Below the pieces are notes generated by a model, which saw only the letters and a program-made list of their open reading frames with translations, was not told where the DNA came from and made no database searches. From Lachnospiraceae bacterium (lineage in GTDB: Bacteria; Bacillota; Clostridia; Lachnospirales; Lachnospiraceae): a stretch of 34,601 bases of DNA. Made by a program: the position numbers and the translations under genes. The stretch is taken from positions 1 through 34,601 of the forward strand of contig JAFTEC010000074.1 of assembly GCA_017453865.1 (NCBI GenBank), written 5' to 3'. Numbering within the stretch: position 1 is the stretch's first letter; the number at the start of each line of letters is the position of its first letter. Below are positions 24,304 to 32,562 of the stretch, piece after piece.

Positions 24304-25437
24304 CTATAAAAACCTTTCTCTTGTTTCCTTCTCGGTCTCAAAAACCTGATCGAGATCCGGATCTGAAATTAAGGTATGCCAATCCATAGCCTCTTCGATC
24401 TTTTCAGTGATCTCAGGATATTTTATCTTCCCATTAAGGAAAAGCTTCACAGCCTCCTCGTTGGCGGCGTTAAAGACCGTCGTGAGGCTCCCGCCGGTCC
24501 TTGCGGCGGTAAAGGCAAGCTCAAGTCCCCTGAAGGTCTTCATATCGGGTCTTTCAAAGGTAAGGCTCCCGAGCTTAAAGAGGTCAAGTCTCTCCATACT
24601 TAAGCTCATTCTCTCAGGATAAAAAAGAGCATACTGTATCGGCAGATGCATATCCGGAACCCCAAGCTCCGCTATGACCGCCCCGTCCTTAAACTGGACC
24701 CCGGAGTGGACTATGCTCTGAGGATGGATAAGGACCTCGATATTATCGTAAGGAACATCAAAGAGCCAGTGAGCCTCCATAACCTCAAGCCCTTTATTTA
24801 CAAGGGTTGAGGAATCTATGGTGACCTTCGGTCCCATGTCCCAGTTAGGATGCCTTAAAGCCTTTTCGGCAGTCATATCTTTAAGTTGATCTATGCTCTT
24901 TCCCCTGAAGGGCCCGCCGCTTGCGGTTAAGAGTATCTTTTCAACGGCGGAATGCTTTTCCCCGTTCAATGACTGGAATATGGCGGAATGCTCAGAGTCC
25001 ACGGGAAGGAGCTTCACTCCGTTTTCCTCTGCTTCCCTTGTGATTATGTGGCCCGCAGTTACAAGGGTCTCCTTATTTGCAAGGGCTATATCGTGTCCTG
25101 CCCTTATGGCTGCAAGGGTCGGCCGTATCCCTATCATCCCAACCATTGCCCCTACCGTGATATCGGAGTCAATCGACGCTGCCTCCATAATGCCTTCCAT
25201 CCCGGAAAGCACCTTAACAGCGGTGTCTCTTGTCTTTATCCTAAGCTCCTCCGCTGCCTTTTCGTCATAGAGTGCCGCAATATATGGCTTATACCTTCTT
25301 ATCTGTTCCTCCATCAGGGAAACATTCCTTCCCGCAGCAAGTGAGACCACGGAGAGGTCTGATGGATGTTCATCCACTATATCAAGGGTCTGGGTTCCGA
25401 TCGATCCCGTTGACCCGAGTATGCTCAGTCTTTTCAA
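24304..25437 (-). CDS. dxr: 1-deoxy-D-xylulose 5-phosphate reductoisomerase
   Basis: This encodes 377 residues. Dxr makes MEP from DXP with NADPH, the committed step of the MEP isoprenoid pathway. Visible motifs are the NADPH-binding LSILGSTGSIGTQTLDIV at the N-terminus, ALANKETLV, the metal and substrate segment LPVDSEHSAIFQ, LLTASGGPFR, HPNWDMGPKVTIDSSTLVNK and IHPQSIVHS. I chose the TTG at 25437, six bases after AAGGAGG; the open frame goes on to a GTG at 25461 that would place the ribosome site inside the gene. The 102-base gap to cdsA holds an imperfect hairpin. With IspG, CdsA and UppS it makes the run a lipid and isoprenoid cluster. Confidence 0.96.
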   Translation of the reverse strand: MKRLSILGSTGSIGTQTLDIVDEHPSDLSVVSLAAGRNVSLMEEQIRRYKPYIAALYDEKAAEELRIKTRDTAVKVLSGMEGIMEAASIDSDITVGAMVGMIGIRPTLAAIRAGHDIALANKETLVTAGHIITREAEENGVKLLPVDSEHSAIFQSLNGEKHSAVEKILLTASGGPFRGKSIDQLKDMTAEKALRHPNWDMGPKVTIDSSTLVNKGLEVMEAHWLFDVPYDNIEVLIHPQSIVHSGVQFKDGAVIAELGVPDMHLPIQYALFYPERMSLSMERLDLFKLGSLTFERPDMKTFRGLELAFTAARTGGSLTTVFNAANEEAVKLFLNGKIKYPEITEKIEEAMDWHTLISDPDLDQVFETEKETRERFL

Positions 25438-25464
25438 AATATGCCTCCTTTTTCCTTTCACCGA

Positions 25465-25502
25465 TTACAGTAAACGGCGGATTTTTCTTAAGTTTACCGT
25501 AA
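25465..25502. repeat. Imperfect hairpin in the cdsA-dxr gap
   Basis: TTACAGTAAAC (25465-25475) pairs with GTTTACCGTAA (25492-25502) with one mismatch around a 16-base loop. The AGTAAACG core resembles the arms of the element at 2475-2622, so the two could be related, but the loop sequences differ. It lies in the mRNA between two operon genes, about 28 bases before the dxr start, where it could affect mRNA stability or dxr translation. Confidence 0.45.
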
Positions 25503-25539
25503 AACCATCCTGAGGAGCGTAGCGGTAAAGGATCCTTCA

Positions 25540-26379
25540 TCACGCCATAGTACAGCAGAGTATATATATGACCGGTGCCGTTATTATCATTGAGTCGAAG
25601 CGGTCAAGGATCCCGCCGTGGCCCGGTATCACATTTCCGTAATCCTTTATTCCCTGGTCCCTCTTTATTCCGGAGGCAAAGAGATCCCCGAACTGTGAGA
25701 CCACGGCTCCCGAAGCTGCAACCAACGCATAAACCCCGATATTTCCGTGGGTAAGAAGGGCAAGGAGTGCTCCGAACAGGGCAGAAAACAAGGTGCCGCC
25801 GACAGCCCCCTCCACTGACTTCTTCGGGGAAAGAACCGGCGCAAGCTTATGCCTTCCGAAGGCTCTGCCTGTGAAATATGCAAAGGTATCGCAGATCCAG
25901 GAGGATATCACCACCAGAAGGACCTCGGTAAAGCCGTTCTCCCGAAGCCTGATAAGATAGAGAAAGGATATCATAACCGGTATATACAGAAAGCCGAAGA
26001 AATCCTTTAGGATCCTGCCATTGTCATATTCGGGATAACGGGCAACAAAGCATATCATAAAGACCACAACCGCGATAACTATGGTAAATATCATATACTC
26101 GTATTTTCTGCTTAAAAGGATCACAACATAATAGGCAACACTTAAGAGATACCCTGCTATTTCAGGAAGGGCCGTCTCATACCGGGGATCCTCATCGGAG
26201 GAGCTGCCGTCATTACTCTTCCCTTCAACGGGAATACGCCTCACTGCCCTGCAGAATTCGTTATATCCGATAATTGAAATAAAAAGAAGAAGGACCCACC
26301 ACAGGAGTCCCCCGTAATAAAGTCCTGCGCCCAGTACAGCTACCAGAACTATGGCGCTAAAAACCCTTGTTCTCAGCAT
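25540..26379 (-). CDS. cdsA: Phosphatidate cytidylyltransferase
   Basis: This encodes 279 residues, the family length. CdsA makes CDP-diacylglycerol from phosphatidic acid and CTP at the membrane, feeding phospholipid synthesis. It is a polytopic protein with about eight hydrophobic helices and carries the C-terminal signature ASGIKRDQGIKDYGNVIPGH followed by GGILDRFDSM, including the metal-binding Asp residues. The ATG at 26379 (MLRTRVFSAIVLVAVL) lies four bases after the uppS stop with AGGTGG upstream. A longer frame to 26514 would run back through uppS and is rejected. The gap to dxr is 102 bases. Confidence 0.94.
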   Translation of the reverse strand: MLRTRVFSAIVLVAVLGAGLYYGGLLWWVLLLFISIIGYNEFCRAVRRIPVEGKSNDGSSSDEDPRYETALPEIAGYLLSVAYYVVILLSRKYEYMIFTIVIAVVVFMICFVARYPEYDNGRILKDFFGFLYIPVMISFLYLIRLRENGFTEVLLVVISSWICDTFAYFTGRAFGRHKLAPVLSPKKSVEGAVGGTLFSALFGALLALLTHGNIGVYALVAASGAVVSQFGDLFASGIKRDQGIKDYGNVIPGHGGILDRFDSMIITAPVIYILCCTMA

Positions 26380-26383
26380 TTGC

Positions 26384-27100
26384 TCATTCCACCTGTTCTC
26401 CGGTCTTTCCGAAACGTCTCTGTCTCGTAGAATAATATTCCAGAGCTTTATCCAGCTCCTCCTCCGTAAAGGCGGGCCAGTGTACATCAGTAAAATAAAA
26501 CTCGGTATAGGCACACTGCCAGAGAAGATAATTGGAGAGCCTCATTTCTCCGCTGGTCCTGATAAGAAGATCCGGGTCGGGAATCCCCGCAGTATCAAGG
26601 TGGGAAGCGATAAGCTCCTCCGTAACAGCCGTACCGGCGGGAAGGATCCCATTCTCCCTTTCTTCCAGAATATTATTTACCGCTCTTACAATCTCATCCC
26701 GGCCACCGTAATTCAGAGCGATCTGGAAATTCAGCCCGTCAAAATCCCTGCTGAAATCCTCCAGCTCCCGAATGCTTTTCCGGATATCCTCCGCAAGTCC
26801 GGTCTTGTCACCGATTATCCTGACCCGCATATGGTTTTTTTCAGCGGTATTCTTACAGGTCTTAAGGTATGAACGAAGAAGATCCATAATCGCCTTTACC
26901 TCATCCCCGGGTCTCGCCCAGTTCTCCGTTGAAAAGGCATATACCGTGAGATACTTTATCCCCTTATTCCAGGCGATACGGCAGATATTCTCCACATTTT
27001 TTGCCCCCTGGGTATGACCGTAGGTTCTCGGCATTCCCTTGGACTTCGCCCACCTTCCGTTACCGTCAAGGATTATGGCTACATGCTCCGGTAGGTTCAA
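26384..27100 (-). CDS. uppS: Undecaprenyl diphosphate synthase (cis-prenyltransferase)
   Basis: This encodes 238 residues. UppS condenses isopentenyl diphosphate units onto farnesyl diphosphate to make the C55 carrier lipid for peptidoglycan and other wall polymers. Family motifs are complete: HVAIILDGNGRWAKSKG at the N-terminus with the catalytic Asp, YLTVYAFSTENW, and the C-terminal LLIRTSGEMRLSNYLLWQ and FTDVHWPAF. The start is TTG at 27100, overlapping the frr stop by four bases (TTGA); AAAAGGAG lies 11 bases upstream. It uses isoprenoid precursors from the MEP pathway, two enzymes of which (Dxr, IspG) are encoded further along. Confidence 0.96.
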   Translation of the reverse strand: MNLPEHVAIILDGNGRWAKSKGMPRTYGHTQGAKNVENICRIAWNKGIKYLTVYAFSTENWARPGDEVKAIMDLLRSYLKTCKNTAEKNHMRVRIIGDKTGLAEDIRKSIRELEDFSRDFDGLNFQIALNYGGRDEIVRAVNNILEERENGILPAGTAVTEELIASHLDTAGIPDPDLLIRTSGEMRLSNYLLWQCAYTEFYFTDVHWPAFTEEELDKALEYYSTRQRRFGKTGEQVE

Positions 27101-27654
27101 ACCGTCATGATCTCCTTTTCTTTTTCTGCACCGGCCTCATCAATCTTCTTAATGAATTTATCGGTGACCTTCTGCAGCTCGTCCTGAAGATCCTTTATAA
27201 CATCCTCGGAAATATCCTCCGATTTTCCAAGCTTCTTCAGATGATCGACACCGTCACGCCTTATATTCCTTACGGCCACCTTACATTCCTCGCCCTTTTT
27301 CTTCACATCCTTACAGAGCTCTGTTCTCCTGTCCTCTGTAAGCTCGGGAAAGACAAGGCGGATGGCGGTTCCGTCATTATTGGGGTTGATCCCTATATCA
27401 GATGCCTGAAGCGCCTTTTCAATGTCCTTTAGGAGACTCTTATCATAGGGCTTTATCATAATGACCCTGGCTTCCGGAACGGAAACATTGCCTACCTGCT
27501 GCAGAGCAGTGGGTGTTCCGTAATAATCCACCTTGATCTTGTCAAGGATATGCGGATTTGCCCTTCCTGCCCTTATGGAAGCAAGCTCTCCCTGAAGATT
27601 CTCAAGGGATTTCTGCATCTTTTCCTCGTATTTCGCTATCCTTTCGTCTGACAT
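27097..27654 (-). CDS. frr: Ribosome recycling factor
   Basis: This encodes 185 residues, the exact family size. With EF-G it splits post-termination ribosomes. The two-domain protein has the conserved early segment LASIRAGRANPHILDKIKVDYYG, then VPEARVIMIKPYD, and the C-terminal helix VRNIRRDGVDHLKKL. AAAGGAG lies about 15 bases before the ATG, a little long. It starts 24 bases after pyrH and its stop overlaps the uppS TTG. pyrH-frr-uppS-cdsA is a classic conserved bacterial order, which supports the call. Confidence 0.98.
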   Translation of the reverse strand: MSDERIAKYEEKMQKSLENLQGELASIRAGRANPHILDKIKVDYYGTPTALQQVGNVSVPEARVIMIKPYDKSLLKDIEKALQASDIGINPNNDGTAIRLVFPELTEDRRTELCKDVKKKGEECKVAVRNIRRDGVDHLKKLGKSEDISEDVIKDLQDELQKVTDKFIKKIDEAGAEKEKEIMTV

Positions 27655-27678
27655 AGGCTTTTGCTCACGCTCCTTTCA

Positions 27679-28374
27679 CTAAACGGTAACCTCTGTACCG
27701 TCGAAATCTCCCGAAACAGCCTTTATGATGCTGTGTTCTCCGTTTAGCAGAAATACCCTCATAGGCATCCTGTTTTCCATGGCCATTATGGAGGCGGTAA
27801 GATCCACCACCTTAAGCTTCTTTTCTATAACCTCTTCTATGGTCAGGCTCTTATATTTCCTGGCATCCGGATTGCTCTTTGGGTCACTGTCGTAGACCCC
27901 GTCAACAGCCTTGGCGAGAAGTATCATATCCGCATCCACTTCTACAGCCCGAAGAACAACTCCGGTATCTGTTGAAAAGTAAGGATGTCCGGTTCCCCCT
28001 GCGAAGAAAACAACCTGTCCCTTCGAGAAGTACTTATTCGCCCTGTCCTTTGAAAACAGCTTCGTAAAGCCCTCTATCCCAAAGGGGGTAAGGATCGTTG
28101 TCATCATTCCCTCAGAACGGAAGATCTCGGACACATAGATGCAGTTCATAACGGTAGCCAGCATCCCAATCTGATCTGCCTTCGTCCTGTCGATGCTCTC
28201 GCTGGTCCTGCCTCTCCAGAAATTACCGCCGCCTATCACGATCCCGACTTCGATGCCCTGCTTCACAAGATCGGAAACATCCTTTGCAACGGTACGGACA
28301 GTATCCTCATCAAAACCGGTCTTCTTCTCTCCCGAGAGAGCTTCTCCGGAGAGCTTCAGCATCACTCTTTTCAT
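27679..28374 (-). CDS. pyrH: Uridylate kinase (UMP kinase)
   Basis: This encodes 231 residues. PyrH phosphorylates UMP to UDP as a hexamer of the amino-acid-kinase fold. Visible are the N-terminal MKRVMLKLSGEALSG, the UMP site VGIVIGGGNFWRGR, TADQIGMLATVMN-like text (here KADQIGMLATVMN), FFAGGTGHPYFSTDT and LLAKAVDGVYDSDP. The chosen ATG at 28374 lies shortly after GGGGGT; the frame extends five codons further upstream. It starts 17 bases after the bactofilin stop, so a cytoskeletal gene precedes the nucleotide gene in the run. Confidence 0.97.
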   Translation of the reverse strand: MKRVMLKLSGEALSGEKKTGFDEDTVRTVAKDVSDLVKQGIEVGIVIGGGNFWRGRTSESIDRTKADQIGMLATVMNCIYVSEIFRSEGMMTTILTPFGIEGFTKLFSKDRANKYFSKGQVVFFAGGTGHPYFSTDTGVVLRAVEVDADMILLAKAVDGVYDSDPKSNPDARKYKSLTIEEVIEKKLKVVDLTASIMAMENRMPMRVFLLNGEHSIIKAVSGDFDGTEVTV

Positions 28375-28391
28375 GCTACCCCCGTACACCG

Positions 28392-29843
28392 TCAGCCTTT
28401 GACGGAATTCTTAAGCTCATCAAAAAATGATGTGGGACTGACCTCTGCATAGCACTGCGAGCAGTGTCCTTCAACAACGGCCCCGTTATTGATCTGAACA
28501 GACTTTGACTTGATATCACCCATAACAATGGCCGAGGTATCAAGGATAACAGGTCCCCTTACGTCGATGTCGCCCTTGACCGCGCCTGCGATGACCGCGC
28601 TGGTCGCAGTGATATTTCCGATGATGACCGATTCCTGACCCACCTTAACGGCGCCCTTGCTTATTACCTCTCCGGTGATCTTTGCGGAATCCGCGAATAC
28701 CTCGGAGGCCTTTGAATTTCCGTTGATGGAACCGGAAACATTGAGCTTTCCCCTGACGTTGATATTACCTCTTACAACACCTATCACTTCAAGAGATCCC
28801 TCGGATGTGATATCACCGCTTATTGTCATTCCTGCTGTCACACAGCCGCTTTCATCTGCCTCGGGTCCGTCCTCCAGATCGGGGAGAGCTACTTCTTCAA
28901 TGTTCTCTGCACTCATTTTTTCTGTCTCCTTATTCTCATCAGATTCTGTATCAATGGTAATATCAACTTCTTCGGGAAGCCTTTCTTCGGCTGCCTCAGG
29001 CTCCTCCGTAATTGCAGGTTCCTCAGCCATTGCAGGCTCCAAAGCCGGTTCTTCCACGGCTGCCGCCTCGTAGGTCTCCCCGCTTTCTCCCGACAGAAGT
29101 CCCTCTACTGCGGCTATGACGCTTTCTTCTACGGGAGCAGGCTCAGGCTCCGACATAGACTCTTCCGGTATCGGTTCGGGCTCAGGCTCTGATATAGGCT
29201 CGGGTTCGGGCTCTGCTATTGGCTCGGGCTCTGGCTCCGCTGTAGGTTCCGGCATAAGCTCCGGTTCAGGCTCCGCTATAGGCTCCTCCGGTATCGGTTC
29301 TGGTTCGGGCTCTGCTATCGGCTCCGGTTCGGGTTCGGCTATTGCCTCCGGCTCGGGCTCGGGCTCTGCTATTGGCTCCGGTTCGGACTCTGCTGTAAGC
29401 TCTGCCATAAGCTCCGGCATAGCCTCGGGTTCCGGTTCGGGCTCGGACTCTGCCGCAGGTTCCGGCATAGCCTCGGGCTCCGGTTCGGGCTCTGCTGAAT
29501 CCTCTACGGAAAAGCTGAGATCCGGAGTCAGTCCGGGATCCGTTACCGGTTCCTCTGCCGCGGGCTCAGGCAAAGGCTCTTCCAGCAAAGGCTCAGGCTC
29601 CGGCGAAAGCTCCTCCATAGCAGGCGCTGGCTCCGCCATTGCTTCCGGTCCGGCCCCAAAATCAAAAACAGGCTCCGGTATCTTATCTATCATTTCAGAA
29701 AGATTCAGGCTCTCCTGGACCCCTTCTTCCGCAGTTTCCTGTATAAGAGTATCAGCGGGAGCCTCCTCCTCATTTGTTCCGGCTGCATTTAATTCTCCTA
29801 CAGCCTGGGACAGGTCTTCCTTAAATTCATCAAAAAAACCCAT
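28392..29843 (-). CDS. Bactofilin with long Glu-Pro repeat arm
   Basis: This encodes 483 residues. The C-terminal domain (about 333-463) is a bactofilin beta-helix: repeated short strands such as [54 protein letters not shown] and [11 protein letters not shown]. Bactofilins form filaments on the membrane and position wall enzymes. Bactofilins are usually 120-200 residues. Here an acidic arm of about 330 residues comes first, with an EPEPEPIA-type repeat at about 117-239. The N-terminus ([13 protein letters not shown]) and the C-terminus ([12 protein letters not shown]) share an FFDE(F/L)K motif. AAGGAGG precedes the ATG. It is sandwiched between a polysaccharide deacetylase and pyrH, which suits a wall-shaping role. 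Confidence 0.92.
   Translation of the reverse strand: MGFFDEFKEDLSQAVGELNAAGTNEEEAPADTLIQETAEEGVQESLNLSEMIDKIPEPVFDFGAGPEAMAEPAPAMEELSPEPEPLLEEPLPEPAAEEPVTDPGLTPDLSFSVEDSAEPEPEPEAMPEPAAESEPEPEPEAMPELMAELTAESEPEPIAEPEPEPEAIAEPEPEPIAEPEPEPIPEEPIAEPEPELMPEPTAEPEPEPIAEPEPEPISEPEPEPIPEESMSEPEPAPVEESVIAAVEGLLSGESGETYEAAAVEEPALEPAMAEEPAITEEPEAAEERLPEEVDITIDTESDENKETEKMSAENIEEVALPDLEDGPEADESGCVTAGMTISGDITSEGSLEVIGVVRGNINVRGKLNVSGSINGNSKASEVFADSAKITGEVISKGAVKVGQESVIIGNITATSAVIAGAVKGDIDVRGPVILDTSAIVMGDIKSKSVQINNGAVVEGHCSQCYAEVSPTSFFDELKNSVKG
29127..29495 (-). repeat. In-frame repeat tract encoding EPEP/EPIA units
   Basis: About 370 bases inside the bactofilin gene encode around 123 residues of degenerate [14 protein letters not shown] and similar units. 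The DNA repeats are multiples of 3 with many 24-base units, and are not identical. Recombination or slippage could change arm length without breaking the frame. Confidence 0.8.
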
Positions 29844-29857
29844 CTAAAATTCCTCCT

Positions 29858-30871
29858 TCAGTTTTTATCCAGATACTGATGCAGCGGCGGCGTATCATCA
29901 TCTATGGCTCTGATATCGGCATCTCTTGCTTTCAGACCCTCAAGGATCCCGGGCAGCGCTTCCACCGTGTTTTTCCTGCTTCCCGTATCGTGAAGCAGAA
30001 TAACCGCGGTTTTCCGCCTGTCTACACCGTCAAGAGTGTTTTTTATAATATTATCAGACGAGAGCCTGTTTCCCGAAGAATCCCCGCCGTAGACATTCCA
30101 GTCATAGTATTCCATTCCCTGACTGTAAAGCACAGATATGTACTGCTCCATGGGAAGAGAAGCAATGGTATTACCGCTGCCTCCGGGAAAACGATAGTAT
30201 TTCGGCACTACACCCGTCTCATTATAGATTAGATTCCGTATTTTATCAAGGTCGTACTGGAACATATCGAGATCCCCGTAGACCCTAGAATACACGTGTG
30301 AATAGGAGTGCATACCGATGGTATGTCCTTCGTCCACTATCCTTTTGTAAACGGGTCTCAGGCTTTCATCCTTATCCCCCGTTCCGCAAACAAAAAATGT
30401 AGCCTTTACGTCATATTTCTTAAGGATATCGAGGATATCGTTGGTAAATACCGAAGGGCCGTCATCAAAGGTAATATATACCTTCTCCTCCTCACCCCCT
30501 GTGACCGGATCACTTTTTACAAGGGAATTCTCATCCTGAAGAGAGTCGTCATCTATCTTTTCAGGCATATCCGGAGCGGAATCCGAACTCGGGGACGTAT
30601 CTGTTTTTTGGGGATCCGCATTATCCGGCGTCCCATTATTTTCATTGTCCGTCTTCTCCTTTTCCGGCCTTATCAGAGGCTTTTCTGCCCCTGAGGTCTC
30701 CGGCGCCGCGGCCAAAGCCCTGTCCGCTTCGGGAGCTCTACTCCCCTTTCCGGCTCTATTTATCAGGAAAAAGACGGAAACCGTAAGCAGCACAAGAACC
30801 GCGACACATGAAACACATGCCGCGGCCAGTATGTACAGCTTTCTTCTTCTTTCTCTTTTTATTCGAACCAT
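29858..30871 (-). CDS. Membrane-anchored polysaccharide deacetylase (NodB domain)
   Basis: This encodes 337 residues. After a basic start (MVRIKRERRRK), one membrane helix (about 13-33) anchors the protein. An acidic, low-complexity linker (about 35-125) leads to a NodB domain (about 130-330) on the outside. The five catalytic motifs are seen: TFDDGP, MHSYSH (zinc His pair), RFPGGS, DWNVYGGD and ILLHDTGS. It should remove acetyl groups from a sugar polymer, most likely peptidoglycan, which protects against lysozyme. The exact sugar is not known. The gene is 14 bases ahead of bactofilin, whose ribosome site overlaps its stop. No clear promoter or strong ribosome site was found upstream; a TTGATA lies there without a good -10. 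Confidence 0.9.
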   Translation of the reverse strand: MVRIKRERRRKLYILAAACVSCVAVLVLLTVSVFFLINRAGKGSRAPEADRALAAAPETSGAEKPLIRPEKEKTDNENNGTPDNADPQKTDTSPSSDSAPDMPEKIDDDSLQDENSLVKSDPVTGGEEEKVYITFDDGPSVFTNDILDILKKYDVKATFFVCGTGDKDESLRPVYKRIVDEGHTIGMHSYSHVYSRVYGDLDMFQYDLDKIRNLIYNETGVVPKYYRFPGGSGNTIASLPMEQYISVLYSQGMEYYDWNVYGGDSSGNRLSSDNIIKNTLDGVDRRKTAVILLHDTGSRKNTVEALPGILEGLKARDADIRAIDDDTPPLHQYLDKN

Positions 30872-30938
30872 TTATCAAGGTATCTGTTCAGAATAGTTAC
30901 TTATCAAGATCCTTCGCCGGGGCTCAGGATACAGGGTC

Positions 30939-32465
30939 TCAGAAGAAAATATCCTTTCCTGTTTCGAAATAATAATTATTCGATGGTATTATCTCCGAGC
31001 CCTTTATTTCAAAAACCTCCCATACCACTCCGGAATGTCCGACAGGAACCTGGAAGGATCCCACAAGACCGTTTTTATTATAAAGCTTAACCTGGGCTTC
31101 GGAAAGAGACATATCATTGGTCAGATCGTTTCCGGACTTTCCGTTAACCTGATCCGTTACAAAATACTTGTAATCCGTCCCGCTGTCAACCGTTATGACC
31201 TGTGAATTTTCATTATCGTACTTTCCCGAATTCAGATCCAGGGTAAAGGGCTTCAGCTCACTCATCTTCTCACTATTGTATGAGAGAACGGCCTCGTACT
31301 GGTTTTCCTTTAATTTATGCGGTGACTGCTTCGTAACATCCAGAAGATAGATGTCGGTATCATGCTTATTACTGCCCTTCGGCGCCATATAGGTGACCCC
31401 TGTCGGATACTCTATCGTCCGGGGTCTTATATAGATATCATTAAGCCTTGAAGGCGCGAAATCTCCGTACTCGAAAAGAAGATTATACCAGTCTGCGGTA
31501 TTTACGGGAACAGTAAACTCGTAATACCCGTCACCGTCGGTAATGACCGTGTTCTCATAGCCATTGGCTTCACTTGAAACTGTCACCGAAACATTTGCAA
31601 GTGTCCCACCCTGTTCATCCGCCACATAGCCGTAAATCTTCGCCATGGAGGGAATATCCTTAAGCACATTATAATTGACGTAGGCCCTGTTTATCAGCTC
31701 TGCCTCCATCTCGTCATATTCCTTACGGATATCCGGATTCAGGTCCTTATAGCCTGCTGCGTTGACCGACTCGTTTTTATCTCCGTACGTCGCATAGCAT
31801 TCCGACAGAAAATCATTGATGAAGTAACACCTCTGTCCTCCGCTCTTTCTTGCATCATCGGCATTTATCCCGTACAGATCATCGAGGTATCTAAAGGTAT
31901 ACAGAAGCACTCCGTTCTTATAGTAAAAGCCTGTAACCTCCCGTCCCTCACTGCCGTACTCCGTGGAAACGATCTTGTCGATAAGACCGCTCTCCGGATC
32001 AGTATAGACGGTAAAATCAAGGGTTGCCCCGTTATCGCTTCTAAGGAGGCGTACAGTCTTTACCTCATCATCCTTAAGGCCCTCCTCAATCTCCTTCGGA
32101 GCCTTTTTATTTACCTGCAGATCCCCGTCCCGCTCTGCGGGCTTGTATTTCACGGTTTCATAATCAATTTCGGGAAGAACGCCACCGGTTTTTTTAATAA
32201 AAGCCACAGCCTCATCAAAGCTGTCCGAAACCGCGCGGTCTTCATCGCTTAGCGAGCTGTCCTTCTCTTCCTCCGCTTCTTCCTCCTCAACCTCAACGGA
32301 AGGAAGGGATATCTCCCATTCTTCCTCCGTTGAAGGAGACACGGCTTCATCCTTATTAGTGATTATCTCTTCGGCCTTCTTTCCGCAGCCCGTAAGGCTT
32401 AAACCCGTAAGGCATACGGATAATACAATTGGCAGGATCGCTGATCTTTTCCTAAAATGATACAT
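30939..32465 (-). CDS. Lipoprotein with carboxypeptidase-regulatory-like domain
   Basis: This encodes 508 residues. A lipoprotein signal (n-region MYHFRKR, lipobox LTGC with Cys27) is followed by an acidic stretch rich in Glu (VEVEEEEAEEEKDSS). Near residues 285-375 a compact beta domain (KIYGYVADEQGGTLANVSVT, TDGDGYYEFTVP) matches the CarboxypepD_reg-like fold often found in surface proteins. The rest is not recognised. I chose the ATG at 32465 with GGAG eight bases upstream. The frame continues to 32549 and would add a second hydrophobic segment (MIILIPVLILIYVVSS) with no ribosome site. It lies 67 bases ahead of the deacetylase and about 97 after the DUF3298 lipoprotein, possibly one operon. 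Confidence 0.82.
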   Translation of the reverse strand: MYHFRKRSAILPIVLSVCLTGLSLTGCGKKAEEIITNKDEAVSPSTEEEWEISLPSVEVEEEEAEEEKDSSLSDEDRAVSDSFDEAVAFIKKTGGVLPEIDYETVKYKPAERDGDLQVNKKAPKEIEEGLKDDEVKTVRLLRSDNGATLDFTVYTDPESGLIDKIVSTEYGSEGREVTGFYYKNGVLLYTFRYLDDLYGINADDARKSGGQRCYFINDFLSECYATYGDKNESVNAAGYKDLNPDIRKEYDEMEAELINRAYVNYNVLKDIPSMAKIYGYVADEQGGTLANVSVTVSSEANGYENTVITDGDGYYEFTVPVNTADWYNLLFEYGDFAPSRLNDIYIRPRTIEYPTGVTYMAPKGSNKHDTDIYLLDVTKQSPHKLKENQYEAVLSYNSEKMSELKPFTLDLNSGKYDNENSQVITVDSGTDYKYFVTDQVNGKSGNDLTNDMSLSEAQVKLYNKNGLVGSFQVPVGHSGVVWEVFEIKGSEIIPSNNYYFETGKDIFF

Positions 32466-32562
32466 GTCTTTATCTCCGGTTAATTTCCTGATTTCCTTGA
32501 CAGATGATACCACATAAATCAGGATAAGAACCGGGATTAAGATAATCATAAGGAATTATTCA

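Noticed and set aside
26380-26514. Extended start for cdsA
   Set aside because: It would overlap uppS by 130 bases; the ATG at 26379 has a ribosome site and family-type N-terminus.
29127-29495. Repeat tract as a CRISPR array
   Set aside because: Units are degenerate, contiguous, in frame and without spacers; it codes for Glu/Pro repeats.
29116-29847. A 243-codon plus-strand open frame rich in Ser-Gly ([10 protein letters not shown] units)
   Set aside because: It is the antisense shadow of the Glu/Pro repeat tract of the bactofilin gene; it has no ribosome site, and the minus-strand protein has a clear domain.
32466-32549. Extended start of the 508-residue lipoprotein, adding a second hydrophobic segment
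   Set aside because: No ribosome site; the ATG at 32465 has GGAG at good spacing and gives a normal lipoprotein signal. It remains possible that the stretch is a translated remnant.
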